This document shows, piece by piece, positions 35,113 to 46,210 of a stretch of DNA of 64,000 bases (positions within the stretch are counted from its first letter, which is position 1; each line of letters opens with the position of its first letter). Location of the stretch: contig NC_091668.1 of NCBI RefSeq assembly GCF_042453785.1, positions 2,186,501 through 2,250,500 on the forward strand, in the 5' to 3' direction. The position numbers were made by a program, and so were the translations under genes. This DNA is from Malus domestica. Taxonomy: Eukaryota > Streptophyta > Magnoliopsida > Rosales > Rosaceae. The notes beneath the pieces were generated by a model. The model was not told the origin of the DNA and ran no database searches. It saw only the letters and a list, made by a program, of their open reading frames with translations.

Positions 35113-38100
35113 CTAAATGTTGGGCTTTCTATCTTGTGCACCTTCCCACGATTCTCCCTGCGAGCTTCCACCGCCTGCTCCTCCACTTCCATACGGAGCT
35201 GCAACGTTGAAGGCACCGCTGCTGCCGCCAAAGGAATTCAGGAAAGCAGAAAATCCCCCAGCGGAAGCGCCACCGCCACCACCACTACCGATGCTCAGCC
35301 CAAGAAGGTCACGAGTCATGGGCTGGCCCCCGAACGACGAAGGTGGACCCATCATTAGATCAGTAAATTGGGCAACATTTGCAGTTGAGAGAAGTTCAAG
35401 CCCTAACTCGGCTCCCACGTGAGCACCACCACCACTTTCTGGCTTCTTGCTCCACTGCAATGTGGTGCTACTGTCTTGAGACGGGGATGAGGTCGTGGAC
35501 AACCCGAACCCACGAAGCAGTGAGGCGTTTGATGCTGCAGCACCCATTTCGGCTGCCTTTTGGAGCAATGCCGTGGCGGACATGGCAGCGGGCTGAGCGT
35601 AGTCGCGGTGGTCTTGTTGATCGGGTGTTGGAAAGAGTGAGAAGCCACTGCTGGAGAGGTAAAGGGAGGTAGAGAGTGAGAGTGATGTGGGTTCATTAAT
35701 GGCGGAGGTTGTGGTGGAGCCATCCAGGCGGCCCAATGTGGATACTTGATTGGTGAATGAGGACGGTGACGATGCTTGGGGTGGCTGTGTCATCAACGCT
35801 GAAGCGGAGGAAGGTGCGAATACACTGGCGAATACACTACTACCATTGTTGCAATTTCCAGTCGAGGTGGTGGCAGTGGCGGTGGTGCTGATTGCCTTGG
35901 TAGTTAAGCATGTCGTGGCTGGCGCCGGAGGGGACAGGCCAATTGGGTTTTCTGGCAATTCTGTAACCACCATAAAACAATCAAGCAATCATGATCATCA
36001 AAACTTAAAAAGCAGAATGCAAGAAAGTGGTGCAGTCATGAATAAAGCATGTAGAGAAATGTGTTTGAAAATTCTACCGAAGTCCCTCCTCATTGGAAAC
36101 AACTTAAAAAACCTTGAAAGCTTTGTGCTTTATATGCAAAAGCAGAAAGGAGATAGGCAATCATGGCGTCCTTTCCCCTCAAAACTTTTTCTTCTATTTT
36201 TTAGTTTTTTTGTTTTTCAACCCTAATACTCCTCGATCCCTGAGCTCCCATATCAATCGTGCATCCATCCATTTTTCCTGTCGCCGTGGGACAACTCCAC
36301 TCTCTCTCTCTCTCTCTCCCTCTCTCTCCCCCATGCCTATACTACTGTAAAAGTTGCAACTTTACAAAAGCCTACTCACCCACGCGAGGGCAACATCAAG
36401 GTAGAGACAAAAACCCAGCCATAAAAGAATCCGGATCCTCTTTGAGAGGATATGTTCGTTAACGAAGTCTGTTTATTATATATCGTGCGGTTAAAAATTA
36501 TTTTAAATATTTTTATTTAAAATTAAACATAAATAGTATTTGAAATAAACTGACCGCACAATGTACAACAAACGAACATGATTCACGAATCTCCAGAAGT
36601 CTCGAATCCAAAGAGGATCTTGTTGGATAAAATAACACACCAACAGCCTTCATTATTATTATTTACGGAGTAATGCTAAGGGAACTCTTAAAACGGTAGG
36701 ACTCTTTAAGGACTCTTTAAAGACTCTATGACACTCACAGTTTAACTTCAATTCGTATGCTAACATTGTAAAATATTGTGCAAAAAAACATGAAGTGACA
36801 GGAGTTCCACTTTTGAGAGTCTCTTTAGCATCTCTCATATTTTTTTTAATACAAACGATAATTTGGGAAACAATCCAACTTAAGTTCTTCGAGAAAATGC
36901 TATAAACCAATTGAAATTTCAATTGAATCCCACGGGCAAGCATTTCAAGAAGGAAAGTGAACTCCCTCTAGAATACTAATCAAACCTATGCGTTTCTAAC
37001 TATGTAATTAGACAGAGACGCATAGACGTACGTCAGGCCAGTTACACATAGTAAGGCCACCCTCGCATTGAGTTTGATTCCTCTCGACAAACTACGGTAG
37101 TTTCCTTTTCATGCAAGAGCTATTTGGAAGAGCGAGAATCAAACTCGGGATCTCAGTGCAAGTGTGACCTGTGAACGTATTCAACCAATATAGCTACAAG
37201 CCACTGAATGCTAGCGTAGTTCTAAACTTCTAAGTTTATTTGTAAGATGTGCAAAATAATAAAACCTAAGTATTTTGTTGAAAGGACTGCAACAATCATG
37301 TTACGTATCCAAGACGCGCTCCCAAGCTTAGCATTTGACGCACGCACGCAAGAGATTTTTTAGTGTGACAGAAACACGAAATTGTACTTATTACTATACA
37401 AATGATAGGATATATATGTTAAAAAGTTAATAACTGAAAATATAAATTTTTTACTACTTATATACTTATATAAAAACACGTAGAATCTCACTCTTGTTCC
37501 GATTATAATAAAAAAATTCTCCACGTACGCGCTGTGGCATGCTCAAATTATTCATCATATCGTAATGATAAAACCACATTTATTGACCTTATTAAATAGT
37601 GTTACCTGAGCTTTGAATAGACAAGGCCGGAGACACCACCGTGTTTGACGGTGTGTGAGGCGGTGGAGGCGGCGACGCCACCACCGTACTCTTCGCACTC
37701 GGAGTCGGATTTGAACTCGGATTCGTACTTCCGTCGGACCCAATCATTAGGGTTTGAGTCTTCGCGCTCTCCTCCGCCAAAGCGTCGCAGAACGCCCTGT
37801 GCGTTATGAAGCTATCCCTCCTTCAACCATCCCAAAACAAAACGACAACGCATTAATAACCGGCCGTTTCCCGAAAAAATGTAAGAAAATGGAATGGAAA
37901 AGGAAAATGTAAGTTTTCTCGGGAAACAAACACACACCTAGAGAATAAAGTCCCGCAATCGCATCTGTACTCTCGGGTGCCACAGGTCTTCATGTGCGCC
38001 TTCCAATCGGACTGCACTGCGTATTTCTTGGAGCACCGCTCGCACTTCCACTTCTTCTCGCCGTGCTTTCGACAAAAGTGCTTCTTAATCCCCGTCAGGT

Positions 38101-38583
38101 CGCCAAGCGCCCGGGTCGGGTTGTGGTGCACGCAGGAGGTCTCGGGGCAGACGTAGACCCGCTTCCGTACTTCTTTGCTCGTCCGCTGCTTCAGCTTCCA
38201 CGGCAGGTTGTGGCCCCGCCGGTGGAGCTGCAGGTTCTGGTCCCGCTGGAAGCCTTTGCTGCAGATCTCGCACACGAAACGGTTCGTTGCAAGCAGAGTC
38301 GTCGGCGACAGCGCGATCACATCCGCTTCGGGATCTGAAAAAATCGAAAATTAGCAAGAAAATACGTGCTAGCTCAGCTCTAAATAGCAAAAATTAGCAG
38401 AATTTAAAGACTAATCGAGAAACGACGTCGTCTACCTGGCATTCCGGGAAGGTTTCGCTTTTTCTTTTGCGGCGGCTCCGAACGAGTCATGGCTTCGCGA
38501 GCGGAGGAAGTTAAACTGGCTTCGCCGCCGGAAGCCGTTGAAACCGTCGGTAACGGCGATGAGGAATTATCCAGCTCCCCCAT
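35113..38583 (-). CDS. INDETERMINATE-DOMAIN (IDD) C2H2 zinc-finger transcription factor
   Basis: Exons 38436-38583, 37938-38334, 37606-37817 and 35113-35960 total 1605 nt (534 aa). The N-terminus [20 protein letters not shown] leads to a nuclear signal ([11 protein letters not shown]) and the ID domain. That domain has four fingers: [19 protein letters not shown], a long second finger from [39 protein letters not shown] and [19 protein letters not shown]-terminal IDD motifs [19 protein letters not shown] and [10 protein letters not shown] are present. These plant-specific factors bind DNA and partner with GRAS proteins such as SCARECROW, SHORT-ROOT and DELLAs. I cannot fix the paralogue. Intron 3 (about 1.6 kb) carries a (CT)n tract at 36300-36333, a MITE and a SINE. 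A (GA)n tract lies at 38858-38911 in the 5' flank. Confidence 0.93.
36427..36624. mobile_element. MITE related to the GGATCCTCT family, in IDD intron 3
   Basis: The left end GGATCCTCTTTGAGAGGATA and the right end AATCCAAAGAGGATCTTG are inverted repeats. The interior has ATCGTGCGGTTAAAAATTAT and AAACTGACCGCACAATGTAC, which recur at 44882-45087 and 55927-56146. No clear target duplication seen. Confidence 0.6.
37020..37202 (-). mobile_element. tRNA-derived SINE in IDD intron 3
   Basis: On the minus strand TTGTAGCTATATTGGTTGAA (A-box-like) is followed by CCCGAGTTTGATTCTCGC (B-box-like). The rest of the body includes AAACTACCGTAGTTTGTC. It resembles a decayed tRNA-derived SINE. Confidence 0.5.
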
Positions 38584-40582
38584 TTTCCAATTTTTAAATC
38601 TCTGAGCTCAAAGCCTCTCAAACAAGCTATAAACAAGTTGACTACTTACGGTTTCAGTTCTGATAGATTAAAATAAACAAAAACTCTCTGATTGTTTCCC
38701 GGGAAAAGAGAAAATTTTCCGAGAAAAACCGACAAAATTCCTCGAGCTAAATTAATGGACTCCTTGCCCCGGAACGCCGAGTCAACTCAGTCATCGAGGC
38801 CGCAGACGGAGAGCCAAAGTCCCATTAGGCGGCGCGGCTCCATAGCTGGATATGGAAGAGAGGGGAGAGAGCGAGAGTGTGTTTGTGAAATACAGGCAGA
38901 GAGAGAGAGAGATTTGAACGGAGTGGAAAAATCTTAAATTTATTGAAAAACGGGTTAAAGCGGCGGCATTAACCATGGTTAAATTCGGAAGCTATGGATT
39001 TTAACCATGGTTAGGGGATATACCCGAACCCAATGAGTCGAAAGCCGATCCAGTGGCTGCTGGTGTAGATCTGGCCGTCCACGTGTCGCAACAAGCGAGA
39101 AGGCGACATTTGTCGGAGGACTAGGCGGTGCTTGTCTTTTAGCACTTCGAAACTATTTTTCTAACCAATAATATACCAAACTTTTTTAAATCAGGACAAA
39201 AAAATTTCCTAATACTAATTACGTCAAAAGCTAGTTTTACCCCTGCACAATCCACCGTTTCATAACGGAATGAAGGGGATTTTTGGAATTTGATGTGTTT
39301 TTGTAATTTTACAGTAATGCCACTGTGCCGATAAGGACGGGCAAGCGAATGTGGACAAGACAATTTAAAGTTCAAACGTTTTGTCCATGGTCTCAGTGGC
39401 TTTCTTGTGATTATCTTGAAAAGCCTGTCTTGTTTGTGTCACTTACGTTGGTGAGGGACAAGAACTTTCATGTCCAAATCTCAACTTAATCAAGTCTTAA
39501 AACATGTGATTAAGGGTTTAATCACGTTTTGTTATGTAAACTAAAAAAATTAAAATGCATAACGGTATACAGTTGATTTAGAACACCTAAACATTCATGT
39601 CGTCCGTAATCTTCCTTGTTAATTTTGAATACTGTCACATCGACAATTTGATGGAAATGCATATACTTCATTAAATCATATATCTTAATTTTCAAATTGG
39701 TAATGAGCTATTAACTGCCATAATGCGTATTTAGTGTAAGTTTTTCCAGTCCAACACAAGGACTTACTTATAACTCGGTATGCCACCGTACATTATAATC
39801 GATAATACAATGTCATTTATTTTAACGTTTTCACGGAGCACGACATAACGATTACGAAATGTTAACGTAGCATAATAGAATTTAGGTAAGTCTCCCTGTT
39901 TCGTCTATCAAAATCAAACAGTAGGATACTGTACCAACGGAGGTCAAATGTCATCGATGCCCTCGTGAGTCATGGAGGTGCATTTACCCCTTGCGTGCAC
40001 GTGCTTGAGTCTGCCACTGAAGAGCTTCAATTCCCTGCGTCACAAGTCCATTGCAATCCCATGGACCTCATGGTGTTCCGAGATTAATAGCCGTCGACTG
40101 GTCAAATCCAAAGTTCAAGAAGGAGATGCGATGCGTAGTCTAATGTTTGCCTAAAAAGGCAAGTACCCTTTTGTCTCTCCAAAAGTCGGATCTCGACTGA
40201 AGAGATTTTCGATGTAATTCAAACACAAATATACTCTCCGATCATTTTTCTTAATTCATCAAGTTTAAGAATTCAGACCGTAGAAATTTAATTTAACGAT
40301 AAAAATAATTGTTCATTTTAAAAGTTATAATAACTTTAGTCGTTTAATCAAATTTCAACAGTTCAGATCCTTGGATTTGATGGATTAGAAAGAAGTGATC
40401 AAAATAAGATCCCTTTCCATCGTTATTGGCCCTGAAAAAACTTCGTTACAGGTAAACTACGTGTGAAAAACTGAGGGAGGAAAGAGAGTCACCCACGCCT
40501 AGAAGGCTAGAACAAAACAAATTACATTATAGTATAATCATCAAACAAATAACTCGTTAATTATGAAAAAAACAACATCACA

Positions 40583-41026
40583 ATGGAGGCAAGCGGTCTA
40601 ATGGAGCTGATTAGATCCATAACCGAGATGAAGCCATCGCTGGAACCCAAAGAACCTATCCCTCCCGAGGCTAGAGCACTGAACAAGGAAATAGCACAAC
40701 CTTACCCGATCTTCACAACGGTAAAAAATTTAATGAATGAATCATATGGATTGGATTGATAACCTTACCAATTCGGCGAATGCTTAGATTTTCTCATTTG
40801 AATAAAAAATCTCATTCTTTAGAGAGTTTCATTAGCATTCACGACCGAGCCCACAGGTATTTAAGACATTTTAGTATAGTATACTGATATTCAGATTCAG
40901 ATACAGTGGACAGGGATGTGCAGGCCGTCGACGGTCCACATCTCTCAAGGCCCACCAGAAGGGAGCCTAGATGCTGAGGTGGACAGTGCGGATGCAATCT
41001 GTCAACACTGCATGGTATATCGACAG
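40583..41026 (+). CDS. Unrecognised two-exon coding-like segment, possible gene fragment
   Basis: An ATG at 40583 opens 46 codons (MEASGLMELIRSITEMKPSL, EPKEPIPPEARALNKEIAQP, YPIFTT) ending at a GTAAAA donor (40721). After a 174-180 bp AT-rich intron with acceptor TTCAG, a second open segment (40901-41026, same phase) encodes IQWTGMCRPSTVHISQGPPE, GSLDAEVDSADAICQHCMVY, RQ and ends at CAG/GTACTT. Base composition and amino-acid usage look coding, unlike the surroundings. No third exon is found: downstream DNA is a MITE-bearing tandem duplication. I do not recognise the family. It may be a gene truncated by the repeat, or a short gene with missed exons. Confidence 0.35.
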
Positions 41027-41036
41027 GTACTTTTTA

Positions 41037-41190
41037 AAGAAAACTAATGAAAATGGCTTGAAAACTTTGGGTTTTAAGGATAAGGATAAAATAAAGAGTA
41101 AAGTGAATAGTACCATGATTGACTTTTTAGTGTTAAAATGTGATTTTTTGTTAAAGTGAACAATACCGAAAACTTTTCGTTAAAGTTCCC
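41037..41190 (-). mobile_element. MITE copy I (CTTTAACGAAAAA family)
   Basis: AACTAATGAAAATGGCTTGA, AAGAGTAAAGTGAATAGTAC, TTTTGTTAAAGTGAACAAT, CTTTTCGTTAAAGTTCCC in reverse orientation, within tandem unit 1. Confidence 0.85.
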
Positions 41191-41370
41191 AATATATGCC
41201 ATTGTTTAATCCCCAATGGTCATAATTATACTCAAATAATTAGAACCCATTTGAACATTATTTTATTCACAATAAAATAATTACATGATCTAATTATTTA
41301 AGCAAGTTGTTGCACCCTCATCTCCAACCTAATCTGTGATTTACCCATGATATATCGACATGTACTTTTT

Positions 41371-41524
41371 AAAGAAAACTAATGAAAAGAACTTGAAAAC
41401 TTTATGTTTTAACGATAAGAATAAAATAAAGGGTAAAGTGTATAGTACCATTATTGACTTTTTAGTGTAAAAATGTGATTTTTTGTTAAAGTGAACGGTA
41501 CCAGAAGTTTTTCGTTAAAGTTCT
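41371..41524 (-). mobile_element. MITE copy J (CTTTAACGAAAAA family)
   Basis: Same element in tandem unit 2: AACTAATGAAAAGAACTTGA, AAGGGTAAAGTGTATAGTAC, AGTTTTTCGTTAAAGTTCTC. Confidence 0.85.
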
Positions 41525-41884
41525 CAATGTATGCCATTGTTTAATCCAAAATGGTCATAATTATACTCAAATAATTAGAACCCATTTGAACATTATTTTA
41601 TTCACAATAAAATAATTTCAAGATCTAATTATTTAAGCAAGTTGTTGCACCCTCATCTCCAACCTAATCTGTGATTTACCCATTAATTATTTTTAATTAC
41701 AAATTTTAAACCCTTATGTTGATATTTTATGAATTTAACCCCACCTAAATATTAAATCCTTATAATTTATGTTCTGCCAATTTAGCAAAAAAACAGTGCA
41801 GTCACTGCCCTGGCTAGTTGTAAACTGAATGAGTCAAACGACTTCGTTTCTTTGTTTTGTTTTGTTTTGGGGCATTAATCTATA

Positions 41885-42037
41885 GAAAAACTAATGAAAA
41901 TGGTTTGAAAAACTTAGAGTTTTAACGATAATGACAAAATAAGGGGTAAAGTGAATAGTACCATGATTGGTTTTTTAGTGTAAAAATATGGTTTTCCGTT
42001 AAAAAAACAGTACCGATAGATTTTCGTTAAAATTCCC
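41885..42037 (-). mobile_element. MITE copy K (CTTTAACGAAAAA family)
   Basis: AAAAACTAATGAAAATGGTTTG, AGGGGTAAAGTGAATAGTAC, GTTTTCCGTTAAAAAAACAG, GATTTTCGTTAAAATTCCC. Eleventh copy in the window. Confidence 0.85.
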
Positions 42038-42650
42038 TTGATCTATCTGTATATTTTATTTGTATTTGGTTTGGTTCTTTTTGCTTGATAGACTTTTTGA
42101 CCTCAAAACAAGCAAAGTTTACATTGGACTTGAATCTTTTAACTTTTCACACGCTTGGTTTAATTTTGATCGTTGATTTCGTTTGATTTTCTCAATTTAG
42201 TGGCTTAAAAAAGAATATGTGAGCAGCAAAAAAAAATATGAAAATCACATTCCTTAATTTTTCGCGTTATATTCATAGAAAAAGTTTAGTAATGTTCCAT
42301 AAATTACAGGTCTTTTTTCGCTTTGTCTTGCAAACTTTCGATTTAATTATGAATCTCCCATCTTCAATGTGTGTTAATACTGAAGCTTAACATTATCCAT
42401 TTTGAAATGTCAATGCCTCTTAATTTTTTTGTCGTAAGTCAGTTATTGATTATGTGTGAATATATTTTGTTGACGTATATGCCTTTACAAGTTAGGCATG
42501 TGATGCAGAAAACATAAGATTGGTTTGAAAATGATGATTTGTGGGTATTGGTGGTGCTAATTGAAAATTAATGACGGCTGAAAACCAAATTAAAAGTTTG
42601 TGAAAATTGAACGAGGTCAAAAGTTTATGATCATCAATTAAAAAAAAAGA

Positions 42651-42906
42651 ATTGTTATTAGCACTCTAAAATTTTCATTCTACACTACAAACTTTTTATA
42701 TTTAGAAAAATACGAGTGCATTTTTGCTCACCACCCTATGTATCATTGTTAGATAAGTTTGAATTTTGAGATTTGTGCTTATCCACTACACGAATCTCGA
42801 AATTTAAACTCATCTAACGGTGATAAATAGGGTGGTGAGCAAAAATGCTCCCGAAAAATACACTGTGAGGAGTGTAGAATAAGATTTTTGGAGTGCTAAT
42901 AACACT
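42651..42906. mobile_element. Near-palindromic MITE
   Basis: The left end ATTGTTATTAGCACTCTAAA and the right end GAGTGCTAATAACACTT are inverted. Inner arms carry TTTGCTCACCACCCTATGTA and ATAGGGTGGTGAGCAAAAAT, and around the centre AAACTCATCTAACGGTGATA opposes TATCATTGTTAGATAAGTTT. Almost the whole 256 bp can fold on itself. A related piece is at about 55553-55715. Confidence 0.7.
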
Positions 42907-43384
42907 TCCCTAAAAAAATCCTATATTAAAATAAGAACATATTCTATTTTCCGTAGTCCAACAAGAAAAAAAAAACAAGTGGGATTGATGAAAGCTTACC
43001 AAATAAAGAAAAAGTTTAATCAATGTCATAATTCGAGAATTGAGAGGGATTAGTTTGTGCTAAGATCATAATTAAGTGCCCAATTCGATCAAAATTGGTA
43101 TGATGATGTTTGAAGATAAACTTACTAATTATCCATGGATGGAATATTGACTTGGCAAGAAAAAAAAAATGCTAAAAGGGGTAACTGTAGGCATGTTCAG
43201 GTGAGGTTTCACCCAATCAGAGATTATCAACATGGAATTTCACCGGATGGTCTTCTATTTTGGGAAGGGAAATAGTGGATAAATTTTCCAGCGCTTAGAA
43301 CACGGAAGTATGCGCTATAACGTCATTATATAAGTAGAGGGATACGTGAAAAACAAAATTCATTCAATTATATAATAATATATG

Positions 43385-43788
43385 GAGAAAATTGTAGCAA
43401 TGATCTTTTAAATTTAATCCAATTGGATTATTGGTCAATCAACTAAAAATTCGTGACCATTAGTCGCTTAACACATTAAAACGTGCAGTTATGATCATTT
43501 TCATCAATTCCATTAGAACTTCCGTAAAAATGAGTTATGGTGAAAAGATCATTGCTGCAATTGAGTTAAAGTTGAAAGACCATTGCTACTTGGTTTTCCA
43601 TCCTTGCCCCTTGACTCAATCTCACGTGCATGGTATGTGACTACTTTTGACGGAAGTTCTGACAGAGTTGACAAAAATGACTATAACTACACGTTTTGAT
43701 GAATTAACAGATGAATGGTCATAGACTTTTAGTTAATGAATCATTGTTCCAATTAAGTAAAATTAAGAGATCATTACTATCATTTCCT
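43385..43788. mobile_element. Fold-back element copy 2 (AATGGTCCCTCAACT family)
   Basis: The left end AAATTGTAGCAATGATCTTT opposes the right end AAGAGATCATTACTATCATT. The centre has CACGTTTTGATGAATTAAC and TTCTGACAGAGTTGACAAAA, as in copies 1 and 3. More diverged than copy 1. Confidence 0.7.
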
Positions 43789-44881
43789 CTAACATACCGC
43801 ATACCGCCCACTAAAAAATTCTAGAAAGAGCGGTTGGATGAGAATTTTATCACTTTGTTCATTGATCAATTGAGAACACAACGTTGGATGTGACTGAAGA
43901 CAAAGACTTTTATCAAAAATTGAAATGATTTAGTGGCTCAAAAGCAAAATAAAAGCAAGCAGAAAGTTGAAATTTATACATGTTATCCAGCTTGTTCAAA
44001 AAGCATTAACTTTTACTGACAAGTTGCGAGCTCAGAAGAAGACTTAGCATCCCCTCTTATTGTGGCCTGTTTGGATGTGGTTTCAGAATTACCATTGAGT
44101 CTTTTTAAGGTTGCTGATTTTGAAAGTAGTTTGGCCGTTTGAGAGTGCTTATCTTGAAAGCATATCGGTTCATAATGCTTGTGATAAAAGTGCTTTTGAC
44201 ATTTTCTGCTATAAACTATTAAGAATTCGTTTAAAAGTGTTTTTAAAATAGCTGAAAACATTTTTTGAATCAATCCTTAATAAAAATATTAATGAATCAT
44301 GGAGAAACACTTAGTAAAAATGTCAATGAAACTTAAAGAAGCACCGAAAGTGTTTCCTGCATTCAAGAAGCACCTAACTTGTGCATCTTGCATCTCACAA
44401 AGATTGGATTTCACTAATTTTCCATTTATTGATTTAATCTTAAAAGCACTTTAAGTGATTCTGAAATTCAAAAACATTTTCTTCAAAAATTCTTTTAATC
44501 ATTTTAAAATTACTTTCATACGAAGAAAAAAACTACATTTAGTTGGCATTAAACGCTTTCACTTGCTCCATAACATTTCCAAACACGGCCTAAAAAAGTT
44601 GTGGATAACCAAACGTGCTTCTAACATCAGCGATTGTGGGTGACAAAAAAAAAATTGTTACGAGTTAGAAAAGCACTTTGTGAAGTTGCGATGTGAAAAA
44701 GAAAACAAATGGAATGCAGAGTCACAAGCACAAGGTAATGATGACTAGTTTGATTATCTTTTTGGTAGCTTTTCTGATTCCAATATGCTGCGCAAAAGGG
44801 CCGTCTTGAATCTCATTTTTTTATTTATTTATGCGACCCCACTCCCTCCCTTTCTCATTTTTTCCCTTTTGTTATGAGTGG

Positions 44882-45087
44882 AAATGGATTCTCTCCGGAT
44901 TCATTTTGTAGGGATCTTAAGAATGCTTACATATGAGCTGTTCATCGTATATTATGCAGTTAATTTTTTTTAAGATATTATTTGTGTTTAATTTTAAATA
45001 AAAAAATAAAATACTTTATGACTATATGATATACGAAAAATTGCTACAATGTGGAGATCAAAGTGAATCCGAATAAGAACCAATTCC
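44882..45087. mobile_element. GGATC-family MITE with long target duplication
   Basis: Flanked by GTTATGAGTGG at 44871-44881 and 45088-45098. Inverted ends AAATGGATTCTCTCCGGATT and GGAATTGGTTCTTATTCGGA (reverse complement of the right end). Interior TTCATCGTATATTATGCAGT and GACTATATGATATACG are shared with the copies at 36427 and 55927. Duplication length suggests a Mutator-like origin. Confidence 0.65.
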
Positions 45088-45304
45088 GTTATGAGTGGCT
45101 CTGCGGGGCCCAGTACTGCTTTGTGGATGCATAAGAGTCAATGGCAGAGTAATTTTGGAGGAAAAATGGCTATGGGGAAAAAGATTTGAATCGTTTTCCG
45201 GTTTTCTGTGTTGTGCTAAATGCAGTGAACCCACGAGACGAGATCAATGCTGTTCGGCACAAAGTAGGCCACTCTTGTGTCTGTCGCTGGTTTGTTGACG
45301 AAGT

Positions 45305-45890
45305 AGAATGCATCGGGATGATTTTATAGCATTATTTCAAATCAATAATGTCTTTCTATAAAGTTATCTATCCTCGATTTTATGGAAAAAATAAGATGCG
45401 TCAGGATGATCCTATTGCAGTATCTCAAGTTAATTATGCCCTTTCATAGAGATGTCCCTTGCCGGTTTTATTAGTGCAATAAGATTAGTGTTTAAAATAT
45501 CGATATAGTTAAAAATATTTATATGCAAATTTATAAAAAAATCGATGAATATACCGATGTTTGATATCGGTTACCTTCGAAAAAAATTATGAAAATTTGC
45601 AATGGGATGAATATATAAATTCATTCAAATATAGTCGAGATTAGAGAAAAATTTCTCAAAATAATTTCAAAAAGTTTGAAATCTGCAGAGCTTTCTTGCA
45701 AAACTTACGCAGTGAATCAGAAGAATATCATCGATATTCATTAATTTTTTTTTATCGATCCTTAATTTTTCGGATATTTCGACAAAAATATCGACAATTT
45801 TGTGGATATTTTATACACTGAATAGGATGCATTGGGACGATCCTGTTGCAGTATCTCAAGGGAATCATGCCCTTATACAAGGAGAAGTTA
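45305..45890. repeat. Three tandem units of about 87 bp, the third separated by a hAT-like insertion
   Basis: Units begin AGAATGCATCGGGATGAT (45305), AAGATGCGTCAGGATGATCC (45393) and AGGATGCATTGGGACGATCC (45823). Each continues with (T/G)CAGTATCTCAAG-like and AATTATGCCCTTTCA-like sequence. Removing the 335-bp insertion and one target copy restores an 87-88 bp period. The units are diverged, so the array is old. Confidence 0.65.
45486..45820. mobile_element. hAT-like MITE, 335 bp
   Basis: Ends TAGTGTTTAAAATATC and CAGTGTATAAAATATC (reverse complement of the right end) match at 14 of 16 positions. Flanking 8-bp repeats are AATAAGAT (45478-45485) and AATAGGAT (45821-45828), one mismatch. ATCGATAT motifs recur inside. 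Confidence 0.7.
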
Positions 45891-46210
45891 TGACATTACA
45901 TGATTGCTTTCGGTTACCGCCGCAATGGCGTCTCAATGTATGCAGGTTTCTCTCGGTAAAGTAGCCAGAGGATGTTTCCTATCTATGTACCGTAAAACTT
46001 CTCCAGATAGTGTTTCTCATATATGCAGTACCTTTTAGTAATCGGCCTCCGATAAGGAAAAGATAGTAGAAAGCATCTGTACATTACGCGAAAAGATTAT
46101 GAAAATATGGAAGGTGCAATACCAGCGGAAAACAAAAGCATCTGTCATGATCTGCTGGATTCAATCTCGCTGCTAACAACGTTCGTTTGCAAGTCTGGAA
46201 CTGTCTTTCC

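Larger units (their letters stand above)
41016..41683. repeat. Tandem duplication, period 335 bp, containing a MITE
   Basis: Unit 1 is 41016-41350 and unit 2 is 41351-41683. Both begin TATATCGACA(G/T)GTAC, contain a reverse-oriented MITE copy (I and J) and continue with the unique flank ATATGCCATTGTTTAATCC through CTAATCTGTGATTTACCCAT. The identity of the non-MITE flank shows that a segment, not just the MITE, was duplicated. Confidence 0.85.
38584..46210. other. Gene-poor, repeat-rich 7.6-kb region
   Basis: Between the IDD gene and the GH123-like gene I see no complete gene. It holds a two-exon coding-like segment (40583-41026), three MITE copies (I, J, K) with two in a tandem duplication, a palindromic MITE (42651-42906), a fold-back element (43385-43788), a dispersed repeat with AAGTGCTTTT motifs (44080-44525), a GGATC-family MITE (44882-45087) and an 87-bp tandem repeat split by a hAT-like MITE (45305-45890). 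Confidence 0.6.

Noticed and set aside
39972-40154. 60-codon ORF (MEVHLPLACTCLSLPLKSFN)
   Set aside because: Less AT-rich than its surroundings but no family recognised and no splice partners found; could be a gene scrap on either strand.
45095-45298. 67-codon Cys-rich ORF (MALRGPVLLCGCIRVNGRVI)
   Set aside because: It starts in the target duplication of a MITE, has no signal peptide followed by a regular Cys pattern, and no homology is recognised.
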